Assembly (NCBI GenBank): GCA_964484065.1
Contig: CAZAEW010000049.1
Location: 1-29,853 of the forward strand
Direction of reading: 5' to 3'
DNA length: 29,853 bases
Source of the DNA: JAEVLT01 sp964484065
GTDB taxonomy: Bacteria > Bacillota > Bacilli > Bacillales > Cytobacillaceae
Shown here: piece after piece, positions 8,551 to 15,573 of the stretch
Layout: every line of letters begins with the position of its first letter
How positions within the stretch are numbered: the first letter of the stretch is position 1
Translations under genes and position numbers: made by a program
Notes under the pieces: generated by a model
The model's database searches: none
What the model was told of the DNA's origin: nothing
What the model saw: only the letters and a program-made list of their open reading frames with translations

Positions 8551-8770
8551 TTATTTAGGATATTCCTCCACAACCTTTTCCACTCCAATGGATAAATCAT
8601 ATCTTTATAGTTACTCCAGACGACAGCGAATTTATATAGGTCCACACTTTGAGGCGGAACATAAATTGATATTGGAGTGTTGAGCTCAACAATTGGAATA
8701 AAGTGAAATCACATCCCTGCAATTTGGATCGATACCTACCCAGAAAAAATGATTCACGTAGAATGTAGCA
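8551..8770 (-). pseudogene. 3' fragment of a paralogous LRR gene
   Basis: On the minus strand the segment NTPISIYVPPQSVDLYK followed by WSNYKDMIYPL is nearly identical to the C-terminus of the intact gene (TPISINVPPQSVDLYK...WSNYKDMIYPL). A frame change after YPL leads to VEKVVEEYPK and a stop at 8551-8553. Further upstream only fragments such as FWVGIDPNCRDVISL can be read. It is therefore the decayed 3' end of a tandem copy lying directly in front of the intact gene, evidence of past gene duplication. Confidence 0.75.
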
Positions 8771-8850
8771 AATGAAATAAGCCGTATTTTTGATTGAAAA
8801 ATCATGATATACGCTATTTGAGACGAATATCAGAAAGGTGCTCTTATTTT

Positions 8851-9006
8851 TTATAGAAGAAGCTTTACTTCTGCATTGTCTGATGTTGCAATATAGACTA
8901 CATGTCCATCGCTTAATTTGCGTTCCCAGTTTCTATCGAATTCAGCTAATAAAACTCGATTGGAAACGGTATTATATGTTGGAACATCTGATATGTTTAT
9001 TTCCAC
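8851..9006 (-). pseudogene. C-terminal remnant of an unknown gene
   Basis: A 51-codon minus-strand frame begins VEINISDVPTYNTVSNRVLL and includes AEFDRNWERKLSDGHVVYIA, ending at TAA (8851-8853). It reads like a genuine protein end rather than noise, but no ribosome binding site precedes the GTG at 9006 and the frame does not extend convincingly upstream. I do not recognise the family. Confidence 0.35.
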
Positions 9007-9205
9007 CTTTTTTGTTTGTTGGTAATAAACTATGTGAAAAGAAAAAAAGTGTAAGGGGGTTTGTCCAATAGAATGAAAATTTAAAAACCAAAATCACAGT
9101 ACAGGAAGAATATTTTAATTTTGTCTCCTAATGCATTAATAAATATTATTAAGAAATGAAGCAATTTTAAAAAAGCAGTTCTAAATTATACGAGGAGGTT
9201 TTGGT

Positions 9206-9359
9206 GTGAAAGTTGTCACCATAACAAAGTAAAGATATTCTGATTGTTCAGCGTAAAGTTCTAAAGGCCGCAGAAGTGTTTGTTACTACCTTGAAGAGCA
9301 AGGGTCAAAGAAACAGCACAAACCACAAAACAGCGCTATTGATGTGGCTGCTGACATGA
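9206..9359 (+). pseudogene. Small frameshifted gene with strong RBS
   Basis: GAGGAGG (9192-9198) stands 7 nt before a GTG that opens VKVVTITK and then meets TAA. In the next frame, 9231-9359 reads on as KDILIVQRKVLKAAEVFVTT and LKSKGQRNSTNHKTALLMWL before a TGA, and an intrinsic terminator follows at 9416. A good ribosome binding site, a frame change and a terminator together suggest a recently broken small gene of about 50 codons. Function unknown. Confidence 0.4.
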
Positions 9360-9415
9360 GTATTTAGCATTTGAGACTAAATGATACTCAACACCAATCC
9401 GTAGGTTGAACAAGT

Positions 9416-9447
9416 AAAGCGATGCTATATTTTAGGCATCGCTTTTT
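9416..9447 (+). terminator. Intrinsic terminator
   Basis: AAAGCGATGC and GCATCGCTTT form a perfect 10-bp stem around TATATTTTAG, with T residues completing a U-tract (9443-9447). It follows the small broken gene at 9206-9359. Confidence 0.8.
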
Positions 9448-9482
9448 GTAATAATGAAAAAATTTTTTGTAGTTTGCTGCAC

Positions 9483-9532
9483 TGTTGGGAGGGCTTTTCT
9501 TTTTTTTATTGGCTGTTCAAGGAATTTAATGG
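9483..9532 (+). repeat. Dispersed terminator-like repeat, copy 2
   Basis: Near-identical to 3773-3820: TGTTGGGAGG, CTTTTCTTTTTTT, ATTGGCTGTTCAAG and AATTTAATGG. The differences are single bases and the length of the T-run. Confidence 0.5.
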
Positions 9533-9595
9533 CCTAAAACAAGATCTTCCAATATACATTTTGAAAAATAGGAAAGACTCTTGCTGCACGAGGAT

Positions 9596-10525
9596 TTAAT
9601 ATGTCTCATAAATAATATTTCCGGTCTGAGATACATCATAATCGCCCAGAGAATTAACCTCTGCCTGGAACTTAGGAGAAGATAAAATATTCATTACTGT
9701 GCGTACCAGATGTTCCGACTCAGGGGCTTTTAATATAACCAAGTCATAACGCTCTGTTATTAATGGAACAAAATCGATTCCAACAATTTTGGCTGCTTTT
9801 TCAATACCTACTCCCACATCGGCTGTTCCAACTGCGACAGCAGAAGCCACACTTAAATGGGTAGATTCCTCGGACTCGTATCCTTTAATGTCTCTTGAAG
9901 GAATCTTGTTGATTCTGAGTTGTTCATCAAGGAGAATCCGTGCTCCTGAGCCTTTTTCTCTATTAATGATCTTTATATCTTTACGATTTAAATCCGTCCA
10001 AGAGGTGAGATTCAAAGGGTTTCCCTTTTTAACATAAAAACCCGCTTTTCTTGAAAGTAGGTTTAGTAAGATATAAGGATAGCCCACAAGAATTTTTTTT
10101 ATGTAAGGCAGATTGTATTCCCCAGTATCACCATCAAACATATGCAAACTGACGATGTCACATTCTCCATTGTACATGGATATAAGACTATTTAAACTGC
10201 CCGTATAAGAACGTAAGGGTTTATAGGGTGAGTTTTTCTCAATGTGTTTACCAAGAATGTCCAGGACCAGGTCTTGTCCGCTAATGATAATGTTATAAGG
10301 ATCCTTTGTCCTTTGGTGGTCCGCCTCAGGTGCTTGAAATTTTGGACTCTGATTCGTCTTTTGACTGCTAATGTAGATTTCCAAGTCTTTTGCATCAATT
10401 CTCATCTGCCTTCCAACACGGAATACAGGCAGTTCCCCTTTTTTTACAAGATCATAAAGGGTTAATTTTGATACTTTTAAAAGCTGAGATACCTCTTCAA
10501 TCGTATAGGAAAGCTCTTTTGACAT
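9596..10525 (-). CDS. HTH/periplasmic-binding-like molybdate-type regulator (YvgK-like)
   Basis: This 309-aa one-component regulator has an excisionase/MerR-type helix-turn-helix at residues 5-55 (YTIEEVSQLLKVSKLTLYDL...GELPVFRVGRQMRI). From about residue 75 it has a substrate-binding-protein-like domain with a second ligand lobe (REKGSGARILLDEQL, AVAVGTADVGVGIEKAA). This matches the B. subtilis YvgK type, whose gene lies next to the modAB-like yvgLM. It is divergent from modA, the usual place for a local regulator, so molybdate or molybdenum-cofactor sensing is a reasonable inference. The start at 10525 follows GGAGGG with 6 nt between. A start 57 nt further upstream lacks a site. The inverted repeat at 10635-10664 is the likely operator. 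Confidence 0.85.
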   Translation of the reverse strand: MSKELSYTIEEVSQLLKVSKLTLYDLVKKGELPVFRVGRQMRIDAKDLEIYISSQKTNQSPKFQAPEADHQRTKDPYNIIISGQDLVLDILGKHIEKNSPYKPLRSYTGSLNSLISMYNGECDIVSLHMFDGDTGEYNLPYIKKILVGYPYILLNLLSRKAGFYVKKGNPLNLTSWTDLNRKDIKIINREKGSGARILLDEQLRINKIPSRDIKGYESEESTHLSVASAVAVGTADVGVGIEKAAKIVGIDFVPLITERYDLVILKAPESEHLVRTVMNILSSPKFQAEVNSLGDYDVSQTGNIIYETY

Positions 10526-10634
10526 TTGCATCCCTCCATCTTGTATTTTAACGTAATGGTGAAAAAAAAGGATGTTTTTCATTAAAAATGGAAAAAGTGA
10601 TATTCCTTACATTTTTCAATATTATAAATAGTTA

Positions 10635-10664
10635 TAATTAGTTATAATTGATTAAAACTAATTA
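10635..10664. promoter_or_regulatory. 9-bp palindromic operator upstream of modA
   Basis: TAATTAGTT-N12-AACTAATTA is a perfect inverted repeat 16 bp before the modA start, in the space between the divergent regulator and modA. Two direct copies of TAGTTATAAT (10629-10638 and 10639-10648) each contain a TATAAT -10 element and overlap the left arm. Repression of modA by protein binding here is a natural reading. Confidence 0.55.
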
Positions 10665-10680
10665 GAAAGAGAGATGGGTA

Positions 10681-11472
10681 ATGAAGAAATTATATCTGTT
10701 ATTTTTCACTTTAATGATGCTGGTACTCGTCATTTCTGGGTGTTCGAATCATGAGCAAACTAAGACATCCAGTGGACAGGAGAAAGTGGATTTGACGGTT
10801 TCTGCCGCCGCAAGTTTACAGGATGCTTTGACTGATATTAAAGCAGACTTTGAGAAAGAACATCCAAATGTAAAAATAAATTTTAACTTTGGAGCTTCTG
10901 GAGCTTTGCAGCAACAAATTTCTCAGGGAGCACCGGTTGACCTTTTCTTCTCAGCAGCAGAGGATAAGTTTCAAAAATTAGTGCAGGACGGGCTTATTGA
11001 AAAGAAAAACGGAACAGACTTGGTAGGAAACGATCTTGTTTTGGTCGTTCCAAAAGATTCAAATAAAGGAATCAAAACATTCGAGGACCTCACAAAAGCT
11101 GATAAAATTGCACTTGGTACTCCTGAGTCTGTGCCTGCAGGACAATATGGAAAAGAGACATTAGAAAAGTTAAATATCTGGACTAACGTTGCAGGAAAAA
11201 CAGTATACGCCAAGGATGTCCGTCAAGTGCTTACATATGTTGAGACGAACAATGTTGACGCAGGAATTGTCTACAAAACGGATGCCATGACTTCTCAAAA
11301 GGTTAAAATAGTTTCGACAGCAAAGGAAACTACACACGATCCGATTATTTATCCGGTTGGTGTGATTAAGAACAGTACCCATCTAAAAGAAGTACAGCTA
11401 TTCTACCGTTATCTTCAAAATGATCATTCTATGAAGATATTCAAAAAGTACGGTTTTAAAGGTCTGAAATAA
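10681..11472 (+). CDS. modA: Molybdate ABC transporter substrate-binding lipoprotein ModA
   Basis: This 263-aa lipoprotein has a signal peptide ending in the lipobox ISGC (lipidated Cys at residue 21), so the mature protein is tethered outside the membrane. The ModA family pattern is clear. LTVSAAASLQDALTDIKADF holds the oxyanion-binding serine after the first strand, and NFGASGALQQQISQGAPVDLFFSAA is the classic ModA block. VGNDLVLVVP, LGTPESVPAGQYGKE and YVETNNVDAGIVYKTDA follow. Length is normal. It binds molybdate (possibly tungstate) and delivers it to ModB, encoded 6 bp downstream. Molybdenum supply is needed for respiratory nitrate reductase and other molybdoenzymes, which fits the nitrous-oxide module further on. 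Confidence 0.93.
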   Translation: MKKLYLLFFTLMMLVLVISGCSNHEQTKTSSGQEKVDLTVSAAASLQDALTDIKADFEKEHPNVKINFNFGASGALQQQISQGAPVDLFFSAAEDKFQKLVQDGLIEKKNGTDLVGNDLVLVVPKDSNKGIKTFEDLTKADKIALGTPESVPAGQYGKETLEKLNIWTNVAGKTVYAKDVRQVLTYVETNNVDAGIVYKTDAMTSQKVKIVSTAKETTHDPIIYPVGVIKNSTHLKEVQLFYRYLQNDHSMKIFKKYGFKGLK

Positions 11473-11478
11473 TTTATC

Positions 11479-12135
11479 ATGGCAGCCAGCTTTTGGTCTC
11501 CAGTTCGATTATCGATTGAAATAGCATCTGTTTCTGCGATATTGGTATTTATTTTGGGGCTGTTTTTTGGAAAGGTCATGGCTAAACGAAATTTTAAAGG
11601 GAAAGTCCTGGTTGATACTATTTTTCTTCTGCCGCTAGTCTTACCTCCTACAGTTGTTGGCTTCTTGTTAATTATTTTTTTTGGAAGGAACAGCCCAGCA
11701 GGACAATGGATTGAGTGGATTTTTAAGCAGCCTTTAATGTTTACGTGGTGGGCAGCTGTGATTGCTTCCACTGTTGTAGCCTTTCCGCTTATGTATCAAA
11801 CCGCAAAGGCAGGATTTGAAGCGATTGACGAGGATATTGAGAATGCAGCTCGTATGGACGGAGCAAATGAATTCAAGGTATTCCTGTTTGTCTCTATTCC
11901 GCTCGCATATAAAGCAATCATTTCTGGTGCAGTACTGAGTTTTGCAAGAGCCTTAGGAGAATTCGGAGCTACTTTAATGTTCGCAGGGAATATCCCGGAT
12001 AAAACGCAAACCATTCCAACCGCCATTTATGTTGCTATTGATTCAGGCAATATGGAATTAGCTTGGTTATGGGTTACAAGTATGATAGGTATTTCATTTA
12101 TAATGTTAATAGGCGTACATTTAATGAAAAACTGA
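11479..12135 (+). CDS. modB: Molybdate ABC transporter permease ModB
   Basis: This 218-aa polytopic permease has about five or six membrane helices. The cytoplasmic EAA loop that docks the ATPase is visible as ENAARMDGANEFKVFLFVSI. FARALGEFGATLMFAGNIP and TQTIPTAIY are hallmarks of ModB. It starts 6 bp after modA with only a weak site (AAAGGT), so translation is probably coupled. No ATPase gene modC follows. As far as I recall the B. subtilis yvgLM pair also lacks one, so the permease may use a shared ATPase. A hairpin at 12159-12183 ends the transcript. Confidence 0.92.
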   Translation: MAASFWSPVRLSIEIASVSAILVFILGLFFGKVMAKRNFKGKVLVDTIFLLPLVLPPTVVGFLLIIFFGRNSPAGQWIEWIFKQPLMFTWWAAVIASTVVAFPLMYQTAKAGFEAIDEDIENAARMDGANEFKVFLFVSIPLAYKAIISGAVLSFARALGEFGATLMFAGNIPDKTQTIPTAIYVAIDSGNMELAWLWVTSMIGISFIMLIGVHLMKN

Positions 12136-12158
12136 ATGTTTATTTTATGCAATAACGG

Positions 12159-12183
12159 AGGCATCCTTTAAAAGGGATGTCTT
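12159..12183 (+). terminator. Hairpin after modB
   Basis: AGGCATCC pairs with GGATGTCTT (one G-U) and extends through TTT/AAG, followed by TTATATTC. It is a weak U-tract terminator or attenuator between modB and mobB. Confidence 0.5.
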
Positions 12184-12257
12184 TATATTCATTTTTTGTT
12201 TGAAATTTCCCGATTTGGAGACTAAAAATAAACGAATGTTAGAGGAGGCTTGATTGT

Positions 12258-12830
12258 TTGAAGATACAAACAGAAGTACATACTCATGCGAAACCATTTA
12301 TTTTTCAGATTGCAGGATATCAAAATAGCGGAAAAACAACGTTGATCACAAAAATAATTAAGTTATTATCATTAGAAAATTGGCAAGTAGGCACTCTAAA
12401 ACATCATGGACATGGAGGTATGTTGGAAAGCCCAAGTGAAAAAGATTCCAGCCGTCATATTGGTGCCGGGGCAATTGCTTCCTTAGTGGAAGGCAATGGA
12501 AGCATGATTCTTCAAGTAGAGAAGCAAAATTTGTCGCTTGAAGAGCAAATCAAGCTTTTGGGTATTTTTAATCTTGACTTCATTCTTATTGAGGGACATA
12601 AGAAGGCAGAATTTCCAAAGGCCGTTTTATTAAGAGATATAAGGGATATAGAACTGCTGGAGGAATTAACGAATGTGGTTGCCTTTTTCTATTGGGACGA
12701 TGAATTATGTTCTTCGATAGAATCTAAGAACATCCCTCGTTTTCATATTAATGATGAAAAAGGTCCATTGTGGTTAAAACAATATTTAACCAATGCTTTT
12801 ACTGACATGGGAAAAAATGATGAAAAGTAA
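12258..12830 (+). CDS. mobB: MobB, molybdopterin-guanine dinucleotide GTPase
   Basis: This 190-aa P-loop protein assists attachment of GMP to molybdopterin with MobA. The Walker A motif is GYQNSGKT at residues 20-27. Typical MobB blocks follow: VGTLKHHGHGG, SEKDSSRHIGAGA, FILIEGHKK and LLRD. The start is a TTG at 12258 with AGGAGG 10 nt upstream; no ATG or GTG in the same frame is better placed. It lies 122 bp after modB across a hairpin and could share that transcript by readthrough. The bis-MGD form of the cofactor is used by nitrate reductases, consistent with a nitrate- or nitrous-oxide-respiring host. Confidence 0.9.
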   Translation: MKIQTEVHTHAKPFIFQIAGYQNSGKTTLITKIIKLLSLENWQVGTLKHHGHGGMLESPSEKDSSRHIGAGAIASLVEGNGSMILQVEKQNLSLEEQIKLLGIFNLDFILIEGHKKAEFPKAVLLRDIRDIELLEELTNVVAFFYWDDELCSSIESKNIPRFHINDEKGPLWLKQYLTNAFTDMGKNDEK

Positions 12831-12872
12831 CCTGTACCCGGGAAGGCCCCGCTCGTTCTGAAACAATTTGTA

Positions 12873-12917
12873 GATTTTCTCCAAATGCCATAAGAACAGT
12901 GGCATTCGGAGAAAATC
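12873..12917. terminator. Large 18-bp hairpin
   Basis: GATTTTCTCCAAATGCCA and TGGCATTCGGAGAAAATC pair along 18 bp with a single mismatch around a 9-nt loop. No T-run follows on either side. It lies 43 bp past mobB and could be a rho-independent-like hairpin, an mRNA-end stabiliser or the remains of a small mobile element. Confidence 0.45.
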
Positions 12918-13054
12918 ATGGAAGGGAAAAACATCAGTGCCTTTTGCTGCCTGAATATTAAAAAGGATTTGAACCGTTTTTTTGCCAAATATAATGGTTT
13001 TTTCTACAATATTGTTGTTGTTTTAAAAAATATTAGCAAAAAGCCAAATAATAA

Positions 13055-13085
13055 AACTATAAAACTAGAAAAATAGTTGTATAAT
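13055..13085 (+). promoter_or_regulatory. Promoter and ArsR-type operator
   Basis: A perfect TATAAT -10 lies at 13080-13085, 22 bp before the start of the arsR-like gene. AACTAT-N12-ATAGTT (13055-13060 and 13073-13078) brackets the spacer, where ArsR/SmtB proteins usually bind their own promoter. No good -35 was seen. Confidence 0.5.
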
Positions 13086-13107
13086 GGATCTGTAAGGAGG
13101 TATTAAA

Positions 13108-13464
13108 ATGGTTGAAAAAACGGTTTGGAATATCAAGTCTAATGAAGAGATGTTTAAAATTCGCAAGGCTGCTGAAAATAAATTCCCTAAAATGGCGGGA
13201 AATGAAGAGTTAGAAAAAATATCTGCTTTCTTTAAAGGGTTGGGAGATGAGACGCGATTAAAGATTATTGCTTTGCTTTGGATGGAGGACATGTGTATGT
13301 GTGAGATTATTGCAGCATTGGATGCCGCTTCATCAACAATTAGTCATCATCTAAAAATTATGGAAAAAGGGGAGGTTATTAGTTCGAGAAGAGAAGGGAA
13401 ATTTACGATTTACAGGTTAAACAAAGAAAAAATCAAGCCTGTCATGTCAATTTTATATGAATAA
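13108..13464 (+). CDS. ArsR/SmtB-family metalloregulator
   Basis: This 118-aa winged-helix repressor contains KGLGDETRLKIIALL (start of the HTH domain), a metal site MCMCEIIAAL with Cys63 and Cys65 in the alpha-3 position, and the recognition helix SSTISHHLKIMEK. The EVISSRREGKFTIYRL wing follows. The CxC arrangement is that of arsenic/antimony or Cd/Pb-responsive ArsR proteins. It starts at an ATG 8 nt after AAGGAGG and is first in a run with a mini-thioredoxin and a permease, so it probably represses all three. Arsenic (perhaps organoarsenical) is the most likely signal because of the permease; the exact ligand cannot be read from the sequence. An N-terminal extension of about 30 residues is longer than usual. 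Confidence 0.88.
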   Translation: MVEKTVWNIKSNEEMFKIRKAAENKFPKMAGNEELEKISAFFKGLGDETRLKIIALLWMEDMCMCEIIAALDAASSTISHHLKIMEKGEVISSRREGKFTIYRLNKEKIKPVMSILYE

Positions 13465-13523
13465 TCAAAATCTGCGGCCTTGTGATTTGATTGTAATTAT
13501 GATCTAAAGAGGAGGAAATAATC

Positions 13524-13757
13524 ATGATTATTAAAATTTTAGGAACTGGGTGTTCAAACTGTAAAAAGCTTGAGGCAAATGCAAAAGATGCGGTAAAAAA
13601 ATTAGGAGTTAATGCTGAAATAGTTAAGGTGGAAGATATTAAGGATATCATGTCATACGGAATTATGAGAACTCCAGCTTTAGTTATAGATGAAAAAGTT
13701 AAGAGCTATGGTAAAGTTGCATCTGTAGATGATATTGCAGCAATGATCAAGGAATAA
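13524..13757 (+). CDS. Mini-thioredoxin (redox-active disulfide protein 2 type)
   Basis: A 77-aa single-domain thioredoxin-fold protein. The active site GTGCSNCK carries Cys10 and Cys13 directly after the first strand. The cis-Pro region is RTPALVID, and the fold ends with VASVDDIAAMIKE. It has no signal peptide, so it is cytoplasmic. The ATG follows AGGAGG with 7 nt between. Small proteins of this type are frequently encoded beside ArsP/DUF318 permeases. A role reducing or handing over the metalloid or its thiol adduct is inference. Confidence 0.87.
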   Translation: MIIKILGTGCSNCKKLEANAKDAVKKLGVNAEIVKVEDIKDIMSYGIMRTPALVIDEKVKSYGKVASVDDIAAMIKE

Positions 13758-13853
13758 AATTAGGCTCAATGCCTATATATTTTTAATAAGCATATAAGCA
13801 TTTAATAATATTCCTATGATAAATACTTTTGATTTGAGAAAGGAGTGACCTTA

Positions 13854-14822
13854 GTGTTTACCCCGATTCAAATGTTAGCGGATTGGCTTATCTATGACTT
13901 GTTAGGTGTTTCAAGCGATAGCAGATTAGGCAGTGCTTTAAACTTTTTTGTGTTTGATAGTATCAAAATATTTATCCTTTTAATAATCATCATTTATGGA
14001 ATAACTTTTATCAGAAGTTTCTTTCCACCTGAAAAAACCAGAAAAATATTGGCTAAAAATAAGGGCAGTGCCTTTCTGGGGCATATACTCGCAGCACTTC
14101 TAGGAATCGTAACTCCGTTTTGTTCTTGTTCAGCGGTACCATTATTTATTGGTTTTGTTGAAGCCGGTGTACCACTCGGGGTTACTTTTTCCTACTTAAT
14201 TGCAGCACCTATGGTGAATGAAGTAGCATTGGGACTTTTATATGGACTATTTGGTTGGAAAATAGCTCTTATATATGTTGTTTCAGGTGAAATAATAGCT
14301 ATAGTAAGTGGGATTATTTTAGGGAAGATGAAGCTTGAGAAATATGTTGAATCCTATGTTTATGAAATGAACGTAAATGTGGAAATAGATATACCGAATC
14401 CAACATTTAGGGAGAGATTAAAAGAATCTTGGACTTTTACAAGAGATCTCATTAAGAAAATATGGATATATGTAATAATTGGTATTGCAATAGGAGGATT
14501 TATGCATGGTTGGATACCTACCGGAGCACTTGCGACATATGCAGGTAAAAACAATCCTTTTGCTGTTTTTGTTGCCGTATTATTTGGGATACCTCTTTAC
14601 TCAAATGCTGCAGGGGTCTTACCACTCGTTAGTGAACTTACAAGAGCTGGAGTGGCAACAGGGACTGCACTTTCTTTTATGATGGCTGTAACAGCACTAA
14701 GTTTACCAGAGATGATCCTTTTAAAAAGAGTATTAAAACCTAGGCTCCTAGGAATATTTATTACTATAGTAGGGCTTGGAATTATATTTATGGGATATTT
14801 GTTTAATTTTATTATTGCTTAA
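13854..14822 (+). CDS. ArsP/DUF318-family permease
   Basis: This 322-aa polytopic membrane protein has about eight helices. The family signature TPFCSCSAVPLFIGFVEAGV has two Cys (90 and 92) at the end of a helix, followed by YLIAAPMVNEVALGLL. The second half repeats the pattern (FGIPLYSNAAGVLPLVSELT). ArsP members export trivalent organoarsenicals using conserved Cys; other members of the family are linked to other metals. The context of an ArsR-type repressor and a mini-thioredoxin upstream and a full arsenic operon downstream supports arsenic. The GTG at 13854 is chosen because AGAAAGGAG ends 9 nt before it; a GTG at 13845 abuts that site. A terminator follows at 14865. Confidence 0.85.
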   Translation: MFTPIQMLADWLIYDLLGVSSDSRLGSALNFFVFDSIKIFILLIIIIYGITFIRSFFPPEKTRKILAKNKGSAFLGHILAALLGIVTPFCSCSAVPLFIGFVEAGVPLGVTFSYLIAAPMVNEVALGLLYGLFGWKIALIYVVSGEIIAIVSGIILGKMKLEKYVESYVYEMNVNVEIDIPNPTFRERLKESWTFTRDLIKKIWIYVIIGIAIGGFMHGWIPTGALATYAGKNNPFAVFVAVLFGIPLYSNAAGVLPLVSELTRAGVATGTALSFMMAVTALSLPEMILLKRVLKPRLLGIFITIVGLGIIFMGYLFNFIIA

Positions 14823-14864
14823 TTTGATGTGATATAAGCAAACTTAAACAATATTCATTTTAAA

Positions 14865-14899
14865 GACTGATGTTTTCATTAGCATCAGTCTTTTTCTTT
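14865..14899 (+). terminator. Intrinsic terminator after the permease
   Basis: GACTGATG and CATCAGTC form a perfect 8-bp stem around a 10-nt loop, followed by TTTTTCTTT. It separates the first arsenic transcript from arsR-acr3-arsC. Confidence 0.85.
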
Positions 14900-14923
14900 A
14901 CAAAAAGTTTACATTAAAGGTGA

Positions 14924-14970
14924 TTGAATTCAAGAAATCCTTAAGATAATATATAAGCAAATAGTTATAT
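14924..14970 (+). promoter_or_regulatory. Promoter and operator of arsR-acr3-arsC
   Basis: TTGAAT (14924-14929) and TAATAT (14947-14952) are 17 bp apart. ATATAA-N8-TTATAT (14951-14956 and 14965-14970), a perfect 6-bp inverted repeat, overlaps the -10 and probable start site, a typical place for ArsR binding. Confidence 0.5.
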
Positions 14971-15021
14971 GTGAATTTAAACCTTGAAAAATGGTTATGA
15001 TTTTTTTAAAAAGTAAAATTA

Positions 15022-15231
15022 AAAAAGGAAGAGGTGTTCAAATGTCAAAATCATTGCTGGAACTAGAGCAAGCTGCNNNNNNNNNNNNNNNNNNNNNNNN
15101 NNNNNNNNNNNNNNNNNNNNNNNNNNNNNNNNNNNNNNNNNNNNNNNNNNNNNNNNNNNNNNNNNNNNNNNNNNNNAAAAAGGAAGAGGTGTTCAAATGT
15201 CAAAATCATTGCTGGAACTAGAGCAAGCTGC
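15022..15231. other. Assembly gap with duplicated ends
   Basis: Positions 15077-15176 are 100 N. The 55 bases before the gap (15022-15076) and the 55 bases after it (15177-15231) are identical, covering the ribosome binding site and first codons of arsR. This looks like two contig ends that overlap by one assembly word and were joined with a fixed-length gap. The true sequence probably holds a single copy and is about 155 bp shorter. Confidence 0.85.
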
Positions 15232-15544
15232 CAAAGTTTTAAAACTGTTGGGGGATAAAACGCGGTTATCCATTATTTCTATTTTAAAAATACGGGAATG
15301 CTGCGTCTGTGAACTACTTGAAGTTTTTGATATGAGTCAACCTTCTATCAGTCAGCATCTCCGAAAGTTAAAGGATGCAGGACTTGTCAAAGAAGAACGG
15401 AAAGGTCAGTGGGTATATTATTCTTTGAATTCACAGAATTACATATATGGAATGATCGAAGAAATATTGAAGCATATACCGGAACAATCAGAGCAAGTAA
15501 AAGTAATTGAAAAAAGCAATCCTACACTTCGATGTGGCTGTTAA
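15197..15544 (+). CDS. arsR: Arsenical resistance repressor ArsR
   Basis: This 115-aa ArsR/SmtB repressor has a canonical As(III) site in the alpha-3 helix (RECCVCELLEVF, Cys35/36/38), recognition helix QPSISQHLRKLKDAG and wing EERKGQWVYYSL. The C-terminus ends RCGC, adding a Cys pair. It should dissociate from its operator when arsenite binds. The ATG follows GAAGAGGTG with 5 nt between. It is first in the operon; acr3 starts 29 bp downstream. A partial second copy of its first 12 codons before the N gap is most likely an assembly artefact and not a second gene. Confidence 0.92.
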   Translation: MSKSLLELEQAAKVLKLLGDKTRLSIISILKIRECCVCELLEVFDMSQPSISQHLRKLKDAGLVKEERKGQWVYYSLNSQNYIYGMIEEILKHIPEQSEQVKVIEKSNPTLRCGC

Positions 15545-15573
15545 GAAACACAATATATATGGGGAGTGAGAAA

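Larger units (their letters stand above)
9007..9595. other. Stretch of gene debris
   Basis: Apart from the small broken frame at 9206-9359, the terminator at 9416-9447 and the dispersed repeat at 9483-9532, nothing recognisable is present on either strand. No promoter could be assigned. Confidence 0.4.

Noticed and set aside
8526..8645. Forty extra N-terminal codons for the LRR protein
   Set aside because: They encode the C-terminal block of the decayed paralogue; AAAGGAGG fixes the start at 8525.
14991..15221. Open frame spanning the N gap
   Set aside because: It is created by reading through 100 N; the real arsR start is at 15197.
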